From contig JAUXWR010000468.1 in assembly GCA_030680075.1 (NCBI GenBank), positions 1 through 64,000 on the forward strand: a DNA stretch of 64,000 nt. Direction: 5' to 3'. Under the pieces are notes generated by a model. That model was given only the letters and a program-made list of their open reading frames with translations, was not told the DNA's origin and did not search any database. Source of the DNA: Legionella sp. (GTDB taxonomy: Bacteria; Pseudomonadota; Gammaproteobacteria; Legionellales; Legionellaceae). This document shows positions 8,629 to 17,315 of the stretch, piece after piece (within the stretch, counting starts at the first letter, position 1; every line of letters begins with the position of its first letter). Both the position numbers and the translations under genes were made by a program.

Positions 8629-8650
8629 ATTTTAATTATTGGTAAAACAA

Positions 8651-9943
8651 ATGACGAACTTAGTTGAAAAATTGGCATTATTTGGCGGCTCTAAAGTAAT
8701 TAATACACCTTTCACGCCTTATAACAGCATTGGTGAGGAAGAAAGAATTGCTGTAAATGAGGTGATGAAAACAGGAATTTTATCGCAATTTATTGGGGCC
8801 TGGCATGATGATTTTTATGGGGGCCCTAAAGTTCGTGAGTTTGAACGCACTTGTGAAAAATATTTTAACGTCAAACATGCTATTACTGTTAACTCCTGGA
8901 CATCCGGTCTGATTGCCGCTATTGGCGCATTAGATATTGAGCCAGGCGATGAGATTATTGTAAGCCCCTGGACCATGAGTGCTAGTGCTACAGCCATTTT
9001 ACATTGGAATGCGATTCCGGTATTTGCAGATATTGAAATGAATTCCTTCAATATCGACCCGCTTTCTATTGAAAAAAATATTAGTCCTTACACAAAAGCT
9101 ATTCTCGCTGTCGATATTTTTGGACAATCTGCCAATATGGACGCCATTATGGCTATTGCACAAAAACATAATCTAAAAGTGATATCAGATACCGCGCAAG
9201 CGCCTGGTGCATTTTATAAAAATAAATACGCAGGTACCATTGCTGATATTGGCGGCTATAGCCTTAACTATCATAAGCATATACATACCGGTGAAGGCGG
9301 TATTTTAGTCACTAATGATGATGCGTTAGCAGAACGCATGCGCTTGATTCGCAATCACGCTGAAGCCGTGGTCGGAGATAAAGGCGTAACCGACCTCAAT
9401 AACATGATTGGTTACAATTTTCGTTTAGGCGAAATTGAGTGTGCAATAGGAATCGAGCAGTTAAAAAAACTGGAAGGCTTTGTCAAATCACGCCAAAATC
9501 AGGCAGAGCGCCTAAATGAGGGGTTGAAAAATTTAGACGGTCTAAAAACCCCGTTAGTTAACGAGGATAGTACTCATGTCTATTACGTTTATCCGTTAAT
9601 TGTTGAAGAGCAAATAACCGGATGCAGTCGCAACCTTATTGTTAACGCTTTGCAAGCAGAAGGGGTAAGTGTCAGTGGACGCTATCAAAATCTGCATTTA
9701 ATGCCCATGTATCAAAAGAAAATTGCCTATGGTTCACAAGGCTTTCCGTGGACATCAGATATCTGTCATCGTGAAGTAAGTTATGCCAAAGGTATTTGCC
9801 CTGTTGCGGAATATTTAAATGATTCGGCTTATATAGGGCTTGGCATGTGTGTCTATGATTTAACGAATGATGATGTTGATTGCATAATCAAAGCCTTTCA
9901 TAAAGTGTGGGCAAATCTTAAAACGTTAAAAAATCATGCGTGA
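8651..9943 (+). CDS. DegT/DnrJ/EryC1/StrS family sugar aminotransferase
   Basis: A PLP-dependent sugar aminotransferase of 430 residues from the ATG at 8651. An in-frame TTG at 8639 is possible but less likely. The Schiff-base lysine is K209 in LNYHKHIHTGEGG. DTAQAPGA (D180) contacts the PLP ring, and FGQSANMD and YNFRLGEIECAIG are family features. It is longer than most members (about 370-390) and has an N-terminal KLALFGGSKVI segment as in the 3-keto aminotransferase/AHBA-synthase branch. It probably aminates the keto sugar made by the preceding oxidoreductase. Its end overlaps the GNAT gene by 8 nt. Confidence 0.85.
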   Translation: MTNLVEKLALFGGSKVINTPFTPYNSIGEEERIAVNEVMKTGILSQFIGAWHDDFYGGPKVREFERTCEKYFNVKHAITVNSWTSGLIAAIGALDIEPGDEIIVSPWTMSASATAILHWNAIPVFADIEMNSFNIDPLSIEKNISPYTKAILAVDIFGQSANMDAIMAIAQKHNLKVISDTAQAPGAFYKNKYAGTIADIGGYSLNYHKHIHTGEGGILVTNDDALAERMRLIRNHAEAVVGDKGVTDLNNMIGYNFRLGEIECAIGIEQLKKLEGFVKSRQNQAERLNEGLKNLDGLKTPLVNEDSTHVYYVYPLIVEEQITGCSRNLIVNALQAEGVSVSGRYQNLHLMPMYQKKIAYGSQGFPWTSDICHREVSYAKGICPVAEYLNDSAYIGLGMCVYDLTNDDVDCIIKAFHKVWANLKTLKNHA

Positions 9944-10484
9944 CATTATTTCGATTAAGTCATTCTTTCCCTTACAGGGTGAGCAGGTTCATCTTCATTT
10001 ATTTAAACGTGAAGATATTACCGAGTCGTATGTAGGGTGGCTTAATGACAAAGATGTTGTCCGCTATAGTAATCAGCGTTTTATTAATCATTCGATTGCA
10101 AGCTCCGTGGATTATTTTAACTCCTTTCAAAAAAATAACGCTCTTTTTGTAGCTATCCGACTAAAAGATACGGGTCAAATGGTGGGAACCATGACGGTAT
10201 ATTTTAATTATCAGCACCAAGTGGCAGATATTGGGATTATGATAGGCGAGAAAAATTGCTGGGGTAAAGGGATTGGCAAAGATGCGTGGCTTACTTTGTT
10301 GACTTTTTTAAGTAACGAGGTCGGCGTTAGAAAGATTACAGGGGGAACGTTGGCGCTGAATTTGGGTATGATCAAAATTATGCGTGAAACGGGCATGAAG
10401 GAAGATGGTGTTCGCCGGGAACATGAGCTAGTTGACGGGAAAGCTCATGACATATTGCATTTTACGAAGCTGTCTCATGAATAA
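9936..10484 (+). CDS. GNAT family N-acetyltransferase (RimJ/RimL type)
   Basis: A 182-residue GNAT protein. LHLFKREDITESYVGWLND is a typical N-terminus, with IGIMIGEKNCWGKGIGKDAW as the acetyl-CoA pyrophosphate loop (Q/RxxGxG/A-like GKGIGK) and LNLGMIKIMRETGMKEDG near the end. Such enzymes acetylate amino groups of nucleotide-activated sugars (as PseH does) or protein N-termini. Placed directly after the aminotransferase, it most likely acetylates that amine. PseH function for the pseudaminic pathway is an alternative, since no other clear PseH is visible. It overlaps both neighbours by 8 nt. Confidence 0.75.
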   Translation: MRDIISIKSFFPLQGEQVHLHLFKREDITESYVGWLNDKDVVRYSNQRFINHSIASSVDYFNSFQKNNALFVAIRLKDTGQMVGTMTVYFNYQHQVADIGIMIGEKNCWGKGIGKDAWLTLLTFLSNEVGVRKITGGTLALNLGMIKIMRETGMKEDGVRREHELVDGKAHDILHFTKLSHE

Positions 10485-11376
10485 CTATACCAATGCAGCA
10501 GTTGTAGCCCACGATGCTGGAGCCGCGAACCATATTATTTCATGGCTTCGAACAGGTCTTATTGATAGCAAGAGTGCCTTTTTTTGCTTCGCAGGACCTG
10601 CCGAAGTGATTGCTTTGGCGTTTTTTCCTGAGTTGCAAAATCACTCACTGGATGATGCGCTAAATAATGCTTCAATCCTGATTTCGGGCACAGGCTGGCA
10701 AACTGAGCTTGAACATAACGCACGCATTCTTGCTCGAGCAAACAATCTGAAAACAGTCGGGGTAATTGATCATTGGGTGAATTATCAAGCACGTTTTATA
10801 CGAAATAATGCCGAAATTCTTCCGGATGAAATTTGGGTGGTTGATGATTATGCTAAAAAAATTGCCGAAACCTCTTTTCCCACTACGGCCATAATTAAAC
10901 AACCCAATGATTATTTAACGTTCGAGCTGCAAACGATTAAATCGTTTACAAAGAGCCGCACGGGATTTACGCGTGTTCTATTTCTAATGGAGCCTATTCG
11001 CGAAAAGTGGGGAAGCACAACTACTCTGGGTGAAATACAAGCGTTTAACTATTTTATCCGACATGTAAATGTGCTTAATTTATCAAATATGGAGTTGGTT
11101 ATTAAACCACACCCGTCTGATAATATAGGAAAATATCAATCGCTGATTAACACTCATCGCGCATTAGCTATCAAGATTGATGACGAATCAACACTCGCTG
11201 AACTTTTAGGCTGGGCAGACATTGTCGTCGGATGCCAAACCTATGCTATGGCTATCGCAACTGCCGCGGGGAAAACCGTTGTTTCTACCCTCCCGCCACA
11301 AGCCTCGCCCTGTGTGTTACCTCACCAGGAAATTATTCATTTATCCAAATTGGTTGTTGAACATGAACTATTGTAA
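10477..11376 (+). CDS. Unrecognised cytoplasmic protein, possibly GT-B-like
   Basis: A 299-residue protein from the ATG at 10477, overlapping the GNAT by 8 nt. A longer in-frame extension to 10432 would lie inside the GNAT gene. I do not recognise a defined family. There is no signal peptide or membrane segment. The N-terminal AAVVAHDAGAANHIISWL looks like a nucleotide-binding Rossmann half. VIKPHPSD and GWADIVVGCQTYAMAIA in the C-terminal half resemble donor domains of GT-B proteins and UDP-sugar epimerases. Its position between an acetyltransferase and amidotransferase genes suggests a role in making or transferring the modified acidic sugar. Confidence 0.6.
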   Translation: MNNYTNAAVVAHDAGAANHIISWLRTGLIDSKSAFFCFAGPAEVIALAFFPELQNHSLDDALNNASILISGTGWQTELEHNARILARANNLKTVGVIDHWVNYQARFIRNNAEILPDEIWVVDDYAKKIAETSFPTTAIIKQPNDYLTFELQTIKSFTKSRTGFTRVLFLMEPIREKWGSTTTLGEIQAFNYFIRHVNVLNLSNMELVIKPHPSDNIGKYQSLINTHRALAIKIDDESTLAELLGWADIVVGCQTYAMAIATAAGKTVVSTLPPQASPCVLPHQEIIHLSKLVVEHELL

Positions 11377-12493
11377 AAAATGCCTGCAACCAGATACGCG
11401 TCCCAATAGCAAATTCAATGACGACGGGATTTGCCCTGCCTGTATTTATTTTGACGAGCTTAAAAAAGTTGATTGGCAAGAGCGCCGTGAGATATTAGTT
11501 GATCTCGTTGAAAACGCGCCCAAACATAAAAAACATAAATTTGATTGTATTATTGGGGTAAGTGGCGGCAAAGATAGTACAAGACAAGCACTCTTTGTGC
11601 GCGATAAACTGAAATTAAATCCACTCCTTGCGTGCTTGTCTTATCCTCCCGAGCAAGTAACAGCGCGTGGCGTGGATAATATATCGACCTTAATTAATCT
11701 CGGTTTTGATTGCGTCGTCCTAAGCCCCGCGCCTAAGACCTGGCGAACGCTTATGAAGCATAGCTTTAATCGCTTTACAAATTGGGCTAAATCAACCGAA
11801 CTCGCACTTTTTAGCTCCGTTCCGCAATTAGCGATTCGCTATGAAATACCTTTAATTTTATGGGGCGAAAATCCAGGATTACAGTTGGGCGATCTGAAAA
11901 CATTGGGGCGAACGGGTTATGATGGTAATAATTTGCGCAATATGAATACCCTCTCGGGCGGCGCGCTCGACTGGATTCTTGAGATGCATGAAGACGCTGG
12001 TGATTTAATCAGCTATCGTTACCCAACAATTGCTGAGTTTGAAAAAGCCAATATCCAAATCGTGTACCTGGGCTGGTTTCTGGGGGATTGGTCTTTAGTA
12101 AACAATGCGGCTTATTCATGCCTTAATGGGCTTGAAATAAGGGAAGATACCGTTGGCAACACAGGCGATCTCTATGGAGTCACGTCACTTGATGAAGACT
12201 GGGTAACCTTAAATCAAATGATTAAATATTATAAATTTGGGTTTGGCCGGGTAACTGATTACGTTAACGAAGAAATACGTTTGGGCAAAATGACGCGTGA
12301 TAAAGGCATCGAGCTCGTTACTCACTATGACGACTCCTGCGGTGAACACTATATTGAAAGCTTTTGTCGCTATATCGATATTAGCAAAGATTTTTTTTGG
12401 GAAAAGGTTCATGGCTCCCTCAATCGCGAGCTTTTCTCCATTCAATCAAATGGGCAAATAAGTAGAAAATTCACGGTTGGAGTCGGTTTGTGA
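11363..12493 (+). CDS. N-acetyl sugar amidotransferase (PseA/WbpG/LegX family), first copy
   Basis: A 376-residue ATP-dependent amidotransferase from the ATG at 11363, which overlaps the upstream gene by 14 nt. An N-terminal CxxC...CxxC zinc motif (C4, C7, C24, C27) precedes the PP-loop SGGKDS at residues 67-72. The family uses ATP and ammonia to convert an N-acetyl group of a sugar into an acetamidino (Am) group, as PseA does for CMP-pseudaminic acid and WbpG for P. aeruginosa O-antigen. Ammonia is supplied by HisH/HisF homologues, encoded next. Its key motifs are intact, unlike the second copy at 13874. Substrate is probably a pseudaminic-type sugar given pseF upstream. Confidence 0.88.
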   Translation: MNYCKKCLQPDTRPNSKFNDDGICPACIYFDELKKVDWQERREILVDLVENAPKHKKHKFDCIIGVSGGKDSTRQALFVRDKLKLNPLLACLSYPPEQVTARGVDNISTLINLGFDCVVLSPAPKTWRTLMKHSFNRFTNWAKSTELALFSSVPQLAIRYEIPLILWGENPGLQLGDLKTLGRTGYDGNNLRNMNTLSGGALDWILEMHEDAGDLISYRYPTIAEFEKANIQIVYLGWFLGDWSLVNNAAYSCLNGLEIREDTVGNTGDLYGVTSLDEDWVTLNQMIKYYKFGFGRVTDYVNEEIRLGKMTRDKGIELVTHYDDSCGEHYIESFCRYIDISKDFFWEKVHGSLNRELFSIQSNGQISRKFTVGVGL

Positions 12494-13101
12494 GCAAACA
12501 ACTAATTGGCATTCTTGATTACGGCGCCGGTAATTGTACATCCGTGAGACTCGCCATTACGCGAGTGGGATTTCGTACCCGTCTTGTCAAATATTACGAA
12601 GATTTCTCAGGCCTCCAGGCCTTACTTATCCCGGGCGTAGGTGCTTTTCCTTCAGCCATGAAGGCCTTAAACGAACTACAGCTTATTGAGCCTATTCGTG
12701 AGTATGCTCATCAGAATAGACCCTTGATTGGTATCTGTTTAGGGATGCAACTCTTGGCAGATGTATCTTATGAGCATGAATATACCCGTGGCCTTGGATT
12801 AATTCCAGGAGAGGTAAAACCACTTGGAAAGCCTCTGTGGCATACGGGCTGGAATACCCTGGAAGTCGTTCACAAAGAGGGCATTTCTGATGGCAGTGAC
12901 GCGGCCAGTTTTTATTTTAATCATGCCTTTGAATTTAATACCAGAGAAAATTACATAGTGGCCACAGCAAACATCGGCCGCCCGGTTGCGGCGATGGTGA
13001 GAAAAAATAATATCTGTGGGTTTCAATTTCATCCTGAAAAAAGTCAAATAGCAGGGATGCAATTAATGAAAAGAGCAATCAACGAGTTGTCACATGCTTA
13101 G
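12490..13101 (+). CDS. hisH: HisH-like glutamine amidotransferase subunit of the plus-strand amidination module
   Basis: A 203-residue class I glutaminase homologous to imidazole glycerol phosphate synthase HisH. The catalytic triad is intact: C83 in GICLGMQLL, H181 and E183 in FQFHPEKS. The GTG start overlaps the previous stop. It should release ammonia from glutamine in complex with the HisF-like protein encoded next, for the sugar amidotransferase. No other histidine gene is nearby, so a role in histidine synthesis is unlikely. This is one of two hisH copies in the window. Confidence 0.87.
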   Translation: MSKQLIGILDYGAGNCTSVRLAITRVGFRTRLVKYYEDFSGLQALLIPGVGAFPSAMKALNELQLIEPIREYAHQNRPLIGICLGMQLLADVSYEHEYTRGLGLIPGEVKPLGKPLWHTGWNTLEVVHKEGISDGSDAASFYFNHAFEFNTRENYIVATANIGRPVAAMVRKNNICGFQFHPEKSQIAGMQLMKRAINELSHA

Positions 13102-13864
13102 AAAACGACTGATTGGTGTTGTAACTATTCGCAATAACTGGGCCGTTCAATCTTTTGGCTATAATCATTATCTTCCGCTGGGCAAACCTGAATGTGTAGT
13201 TGAAAACCTGGACAGGTGGGGAGTGGATGAGATTTTAATCCAGGTTATTGACCGAAGTATTAGCCATCGAGGACCTGATTTGGCCCTTATGGATAAAATT
13301 GCCAACCAGGGCATCTCAACACCCCTTACCTATTGCGGTGGCATTTCCTCGGAAACAGATGCAGTCAACGTTATCAGAGCCGGAGCTGATCGTATTTGCA
13401 TCGATACGTTATTGCATACAGATGCTCTTGCCGTACGACATATTGCAAGCAGGCTTGGTGCACAGGCAATTATTGCGAGTTTACCGTTAGCTATCGATAA
13501 TGACGGTGTTCTCTCTTGGTATAATTATCAAATAAAACAGCAAGCCCCTATCAGTAATGATGTTGTATCGTTGATTAATGAAGGCGTTATTTCCGAAGCA
13601 TTATTAATTGATTATCAACATGAGGGCATGCCAGACGCCTATGATTTAAGATTACGTGACAATTTTTTTAGTAAGAGCCTACCCCTTATTCTTTTTGGAG
13701 GCTTAAGCTCAGGTGAGCAAATCGAAGAAGCTTTACATGATAGTCGCGTTTCGGCCGTAGCCGTTGGTAATTTTCTAAACTACCAAGAGCATGCGGTGCA
13801 AAAATTAAAAAGCAAATTGGCCCTTATTCCTGTCAGGCCTCCCTTTTATTATGAACCGAGTTAG
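13094..13864 (+). CDS. hisF: HisF-like protein lacking both canonical catalytic aspartates
   Basis: A 256-residue (beta-alpha)8 barrel homologue of HisF. By eye alignment to HisF, catalytic Asp11 is replaced by Thr (MLRKRLIGVVTIRN), and Asp130, normally in VVVAIDA, is replaced by Pro131 in IIASLPLA. Phosphate-binding-like segments YCGGISS and LFGGLSSG remain. The protein is probably not a cyclase. It would serve as the ammonia conduit and docking partner for HisH and the PseA/WbpG-type enzymes. It overlaps hisH by 8 nt and is 9 nt from the second amidotransferase gene. The second HisF homologue at 29256 keeps Asp11. Confidence 0.87.
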   Translation: MLRKRLIGVVTIRNNWAVQSFGYNHYLPLGKPECVVENLDRWGVDEILIQVIDRSISHRGPDLALMDKIANQGISTPLTYCGGISSETDAVNVIRAGADRICIDTLLHTDALAVRHIASRLGAQAIIASLPLAIDNDGVLSWYNYQIKQQAPISNDVVSLINEGVISEALLIDYQHEGMPDAYDLRLRDNFFSKSLPLILFGGLSSGEQIEEALHDSRVSAVAVGNFLNYQEHAVQKLKSKLALIPVRPPFYYEPS

Positions 13865-13873
13865 ATTATATCC

Positions 13874-15103
13874 ATGAGCGATACTCTATTTTGCAAACGA
13901 TGCCTTTATGGCACCAACCATCCTTTAGGTCTGACTATTAATAATGAGGGCATATGCTCAGGCTGTCTGACTCATGAAGAAAAAGATGTGCTTGATTGGG
14001 ATGCACGCTGGCAAATGCTACAGAATCTGGCAGCTGATTATAAGAGCTTTGATACCAGAACTTACGATTGCATAGTCCCTGTATCAGGCGCGCAGGACTC
14101 CTATTTTATCGTCCATCTGGTGAAAGAAAAACTGGGGTTAAATCCTCTTTTGGTAACTTATAATAAATATTGGAATACCCCGCTTGGCATCAAAAATCTC
14201 GCCAATCTGCGGATTCGATTTAACTGCGATATCCTGGTTCAAAACGTAAATCCATTATCTGTTAAAAAAATTGTCAAAACCACCTTACGGCATTTGGGGA
14301 GCCTTTACTGGCACTGTATTGCGGGTCAAACCGTTTTCCCTGTCCAAACCGCTGTACGCTATAAAATTCCATTAATCATTTGGGGTGCTCATCAAGGTAT
14401 TGAGCAAGTAGGTATGTTTTCGCATGAACACTCAGTCGAAATGACCCGGCGTTATCGGAAAGATCATGATTTAATGGGTTTTGAGGCGGATGATTTGCTG
14501 TCTGATTTTGACGTTTTAACAGAAGATGATATTTGGCAGTATCGCTATCCAGATGATCATGAGCTCAATCAGGTAGGGGTGAGGGGTATTTATTTAGGCA
14601 ATTACGTCCGTTGGGATTGTAAGACTCAACATGAATTAATGATAGAAAATTATGGTTATCAAACCAGCAGTTTTGCAAGAACATTTGATACTTATGACTT
14701 TGTTGATTGCTACCATTATATGAATCTTCATGACCAGTTAAAAATGTATAAACACGGGTACTCCAAAGTGCTTGACCATGCTTGTCGGGAAATCCGTTAC
14801 GGGAGGCTTACACGCAGAGAAGCGTTGCAATTGGTTCAGCATTATCAAGAAACGCCGATTCAATACAGCAGTTTGATGTGTGAATGGCTAGGCATTAACC
14901 AGCGAGCATTACAATTTGTTCTTGATACCCATAGAAATGAGCGCATCTGGGTTAAAGATGAAGCAGGTTCGTGGGGAAGAAAGGAACCCCAGGAAAAGAG
15001 CAGTATCGTTTCTATTGATAGGGTAATCAGATTTGAAAAAAATGCCTCCCTTAGTTTAAATGAGTTGGATAGGCATATTACGATCGGTAAAGGTTGGCCA
15101 TAG
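13874..15103 (+). CDS. N-acetyl sugar amidotransferase homologue with altered PP-loop, second copy
   Basis: A 409-residue homologue of the PseA/WbpG/LegX family. The CxxC pairs are present (C7, C10, C28, C31). The PP-loop reads SGAQDS at residues 71-76 instead of SGGKDS/G, so the second Gly and the Lys are changed to Ala and Gln. The rest of the fold is recognisable: LGLNPLLVTYN, LRHLGSLYW, PLIIWGAHQG and a basic C-terminal region. It may have altered ATP binding, or act as a non-catalytic partner of the copy at 11363. It is the last gene of the plus-strand block and is convergent with the acyltransferase at 15217. Confidence 0.82.
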   Translation: MSDTLFCKRCLYGTNHPLGLTINNEGICSGCLTHEEKDVLDWDARWQMLQNLAADYKSFDTRTYDCIVPVSGAQDSYFIVHLVKEKLGLNPLLVTYNKYWNTPLGIKNLANLRIRFNCDILVQNVNPLSVKKIVKTTLRHLGSLYWHCIAGQTVFPVQTAVRYKIPLIIWGAHQGIEQVGMFSHEHSVEMTRRYRKDHDLMGFEADDLLSDFDVLTEDDIWQYRYPDDHELNQVGVRGIYLGNYVRWDCKTQHELMIENYGYQTSSFARTFDTYDFVDCYHYMNLHDQLKMYKHGYSKVLDHACREIRYGRLTRREALQLVQHYQETPIQYSSLMCEWLGINQRALQFVLDTHRNERIWVKDEAGSWGRKEPQEKSSIVSIDRVIRFEKNASLSLNELDRHITIGKGWP

Positions 15104-15120
15104 GGGTAACATCGCCGTGA

Positions 15121-15213
15121 TTAAGTTTCGTGCCAGGGAATAAAGTCTTCTTTTAAGGTCTGGGCAAAGACACTGTCTCCATCCAATATTTGAGGTAGAT
15201 AATCACGTTTCAT
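15121..15213 (-). other. Small ORF in the convergent gap, possible gene remnant
   Basis: The 113-bp gap between convergent genes holds a 30-codon minus-strand ORF beginning MKRDYLPQILDGDSVF and ending WHET. I see no homology and only a weak ribosome site. It may be a remnant of a lost gene or chance. No hairpin with a T-run is evident, so how the convergent transcripts terminate is unclear. Confidence 0.2.
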
Positions 15214-15216
15214 CTA

Positions 15217-17268
15217 TTAAAAAACGCCTCCGTCACTTGCAATTAAATCAAATCTATTTTGAAAAATTTTTGTCGCGAGTCTTGCGCCTGATATACTTAA
15301 GTGGTCTGAGTCAAAGTAATAAGATTGTGTTTTATTGGCAAAAGGACAAACCTTTGATGGGCAATAAATGTTATCCAAATCAATAATATCAACACTATTT
15401 TTTTGTTTATACGTTTCAATCCGTGCATTAACAAATTTTTGAAGCTTTTTGTGTTGTTTGAGACTAACCGACAGATCATCTATTCTCTTTTGTGGATTTT
15501 TAACGTTTAAACTCATTTGTACTTGTCTGAAGAGGTCTTTTAAATTTTGCAGTTGCATGGGCGTATCTTTAACAATATGGACTCCTACCCCAGCATTTGT
15601 ATAATTGGAAATCGTTTTATTCAACCCTTCTTCGAATGCTATTCTTGACGCTTCTTTCGTGTATTCATCAGTCTTGTCAAATAAACGAAGAAAATTAATT
15701 TCTTCTACACCATATCGACCATCAGTGTAATACGTCCATCTCGCCATTAAAAAAACATCTGTTATCCCATTATTTATTACAAAATTAAACACACGTTCAT
15801 TCAAATCGTGGCAATTTTTTAGCGTCTGATCACCTCTTATAGAATAAATTCCAAGCAAGGGGGGGCAACCGGAAAAGCCTGTAAATAAAATATCAACGTC
15901 ACGTCGCAAGGCGATGTCTTCCAAAACAGGAAGAAAGTTAAGGGCATGACTATCACCATAGACAAAAATTAGTGCGGGTTTATCATCTTTTTTGTTTAAA
16001 TGGCAAAACCAATGGTTAGACCGCTTATGCGCTTCAGGAATATCAAAGCATTCACGGGCATGTTCGCTGCGCTTAGCCGAATTAATTAAATTATGAACAC
16101 CATTGAAGTCATTGTTCATCCGTTCATGGGTAAAAATGTAATAGCCCATCTCACCAATGGTGGCCATAACAAGACAGAGCATACCCAACTTTAATTTTGT
16201 AAAATTACCAAAACGAATTGGTTTTTCAATCCATTCATAAGTAAACCATGCAAGAACAAGGCTCATCAGAATAGCAGCCAGGCGAAGCATAGCTGACGGT
16301 GCTGACGCCTCAATAATCCGGATAAATGAAAGAATTGGCCAGTGCCAGAGATACAAGGGGAAACTTATCAACCCAATGAGAACAACCAAACGATTAGATA
16401 AGATAAAGCGATTAAACCAGGCATCTTGTCCTGCGGAAATAATTAGATAAGTACCTACTGTTGGCAATAATGCCCACCATCCGGGAAAAAATGTTTCTTT
16501 ATTCAGGATAATAACAGAGATAAAAACAAGACAAATACCCGTTAATGACTGAATATTCCTTAAGCCAGAAAGATGTGCTGAGAAAAATCCATTAGTCGGT
16601 ATACAACGAAATTCCTTATACACGGTCAGGTACGCGAGAAGGCTTCCAAGGGTAAGCTCCCAAATGCGTGTCAACGGTGAATAAAAAACACCAATAGGAT
16701 CTCCTGAAATTTTGCTAATATTTAACCCAAAAGAAATGCAGCCTATGCATAGTAACAAGTAAAATAAATTCCATCTGACTTTGTAAGCCAGCCCTATCAA
16801 TAATGGCCAAATAATATAAAACTGCTCCTCGACCCCAAGCGACCAAAGATGAAGAAGCGGCTTGGCTTCTGCTGCATTATCGAAATAACCTGACTCATTC
16901 CATAATATAAAATTTGATATAAACGCTGCACCACCGGCAATATGTTTTCCTAATTGTTTATATTCATCAGTAAACAATACAAACCAGCCAAAGGCAAAAG
17001 AGGCTAAGAGAATAAGCGTTAATGCAGGAAAAATACGCTTGATTCGACGTGCATAGAACGTCGTAAAACTTAAAGTCCCGTTATCCAGACCTTGAAAAAT
17101 AATACTTGAAATAAGAAAGCCGGAAATAACAAAAAAAACATCAACCCCTATAAATCCGCCTTTGAGCCAATGAGGGAAAGCATGAAATCCAACAACAGAT
17201 AACACTGCAACAGCGCGTAATCCATCGATATCAGCACGATAAGCTGCGTGAAGTGAATGATTTGTCAT
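15217..17268 (-). CDS. Acyltransferase-3 with C-terminal SGNH domain (OafA-type O-acetyltransferase)
   Basis: A 683-residue integral membrane protein. The N-terminal acyltransferase-3 domain (about residues 1-370, roughly ten transmembrane segments) has DGLRAVAVLSVVGFHAFP with the conserved His, and IGVDVFFVISGFLIS. The C-terminal SGNH domain has block I as YGDSHALN and block V as DSDHLSISG, supplying Ser and Asp/His. Such proteins move acetyl groups across the inner membrane to O-acetylate LPS sugars in the periplasm. Length fits the fused OafA/YrhL family. It follows an SDR gene by 47 nt. Confidence 0.9.
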   Translation of the reverse strand: MTNHSLHAAYRADIDGLRAVAVLSVVGFHAFPHWLKGGFIGVDVFFVISGFLISSIIFQGLDNGTLSFTTFYARRIKRIFPALTLILLASFAFGWFVLFTDEYKQLGKHIAGGAAFISNFILWNESGYFDNAAEAKPLLHLWSLGVEEQFYIIWPLLIGLAYKVRWNLFYLLLCIGCISFGLNISKISGDPIGVFYSPLTRIWELTLGSLLAYLTVYKEFRCIPTNGFFSAHLSGLRNIQSLTGICLVFISVIILNKETFFPGWWALLPTVGTYLIISAGQDAWFNRFILSNRLVVLIGLISFPLYLWHWPILSFIRIIEASAPSAMLRLAAILMSLVLAWFTYEWIEKPIRFGNFTKLKLGMLCLVMATIGEMGYYIFTHERMNNDFNGVHNLINSAKRSEHARECFDIPEAHKRSNHWFCHLNKKDDKPALIFVYGDSHALNFLPVLEDIALRRDVDILFTGFSGCPPLLGIYSIRGDQTLKNCHDLNERVFNFVINNGITDVFLMARWTYYTDGRYGVEEINFLRLFDKTDEYTKEASRIAFEEGLNKTISNYTNAGVGVHIVKDTPMQLQNLKDLFRQVQMSLNVKNPQKRIDDLSVSLKQHKKLQKFVNARIETYKQKNSVDIIDLDNIYCPSKVCPFANKTQSYYFDSDHLSISGARLATKIFQNRFDLIASDGGVF

Positions 17269-17315
17269 ATAACCTTATTTTTTAACTGACGAACTACAAA
17301 AGACAATACGCCTAC

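Noticed and set aside
12490..13864. hisH and hisF as part of a histidine biosynthesis operon
   Set aside because: No other his genes are present; both copies are embedded among sugar amidotransferases, and the HisF here lacks the catalytic aspartates.
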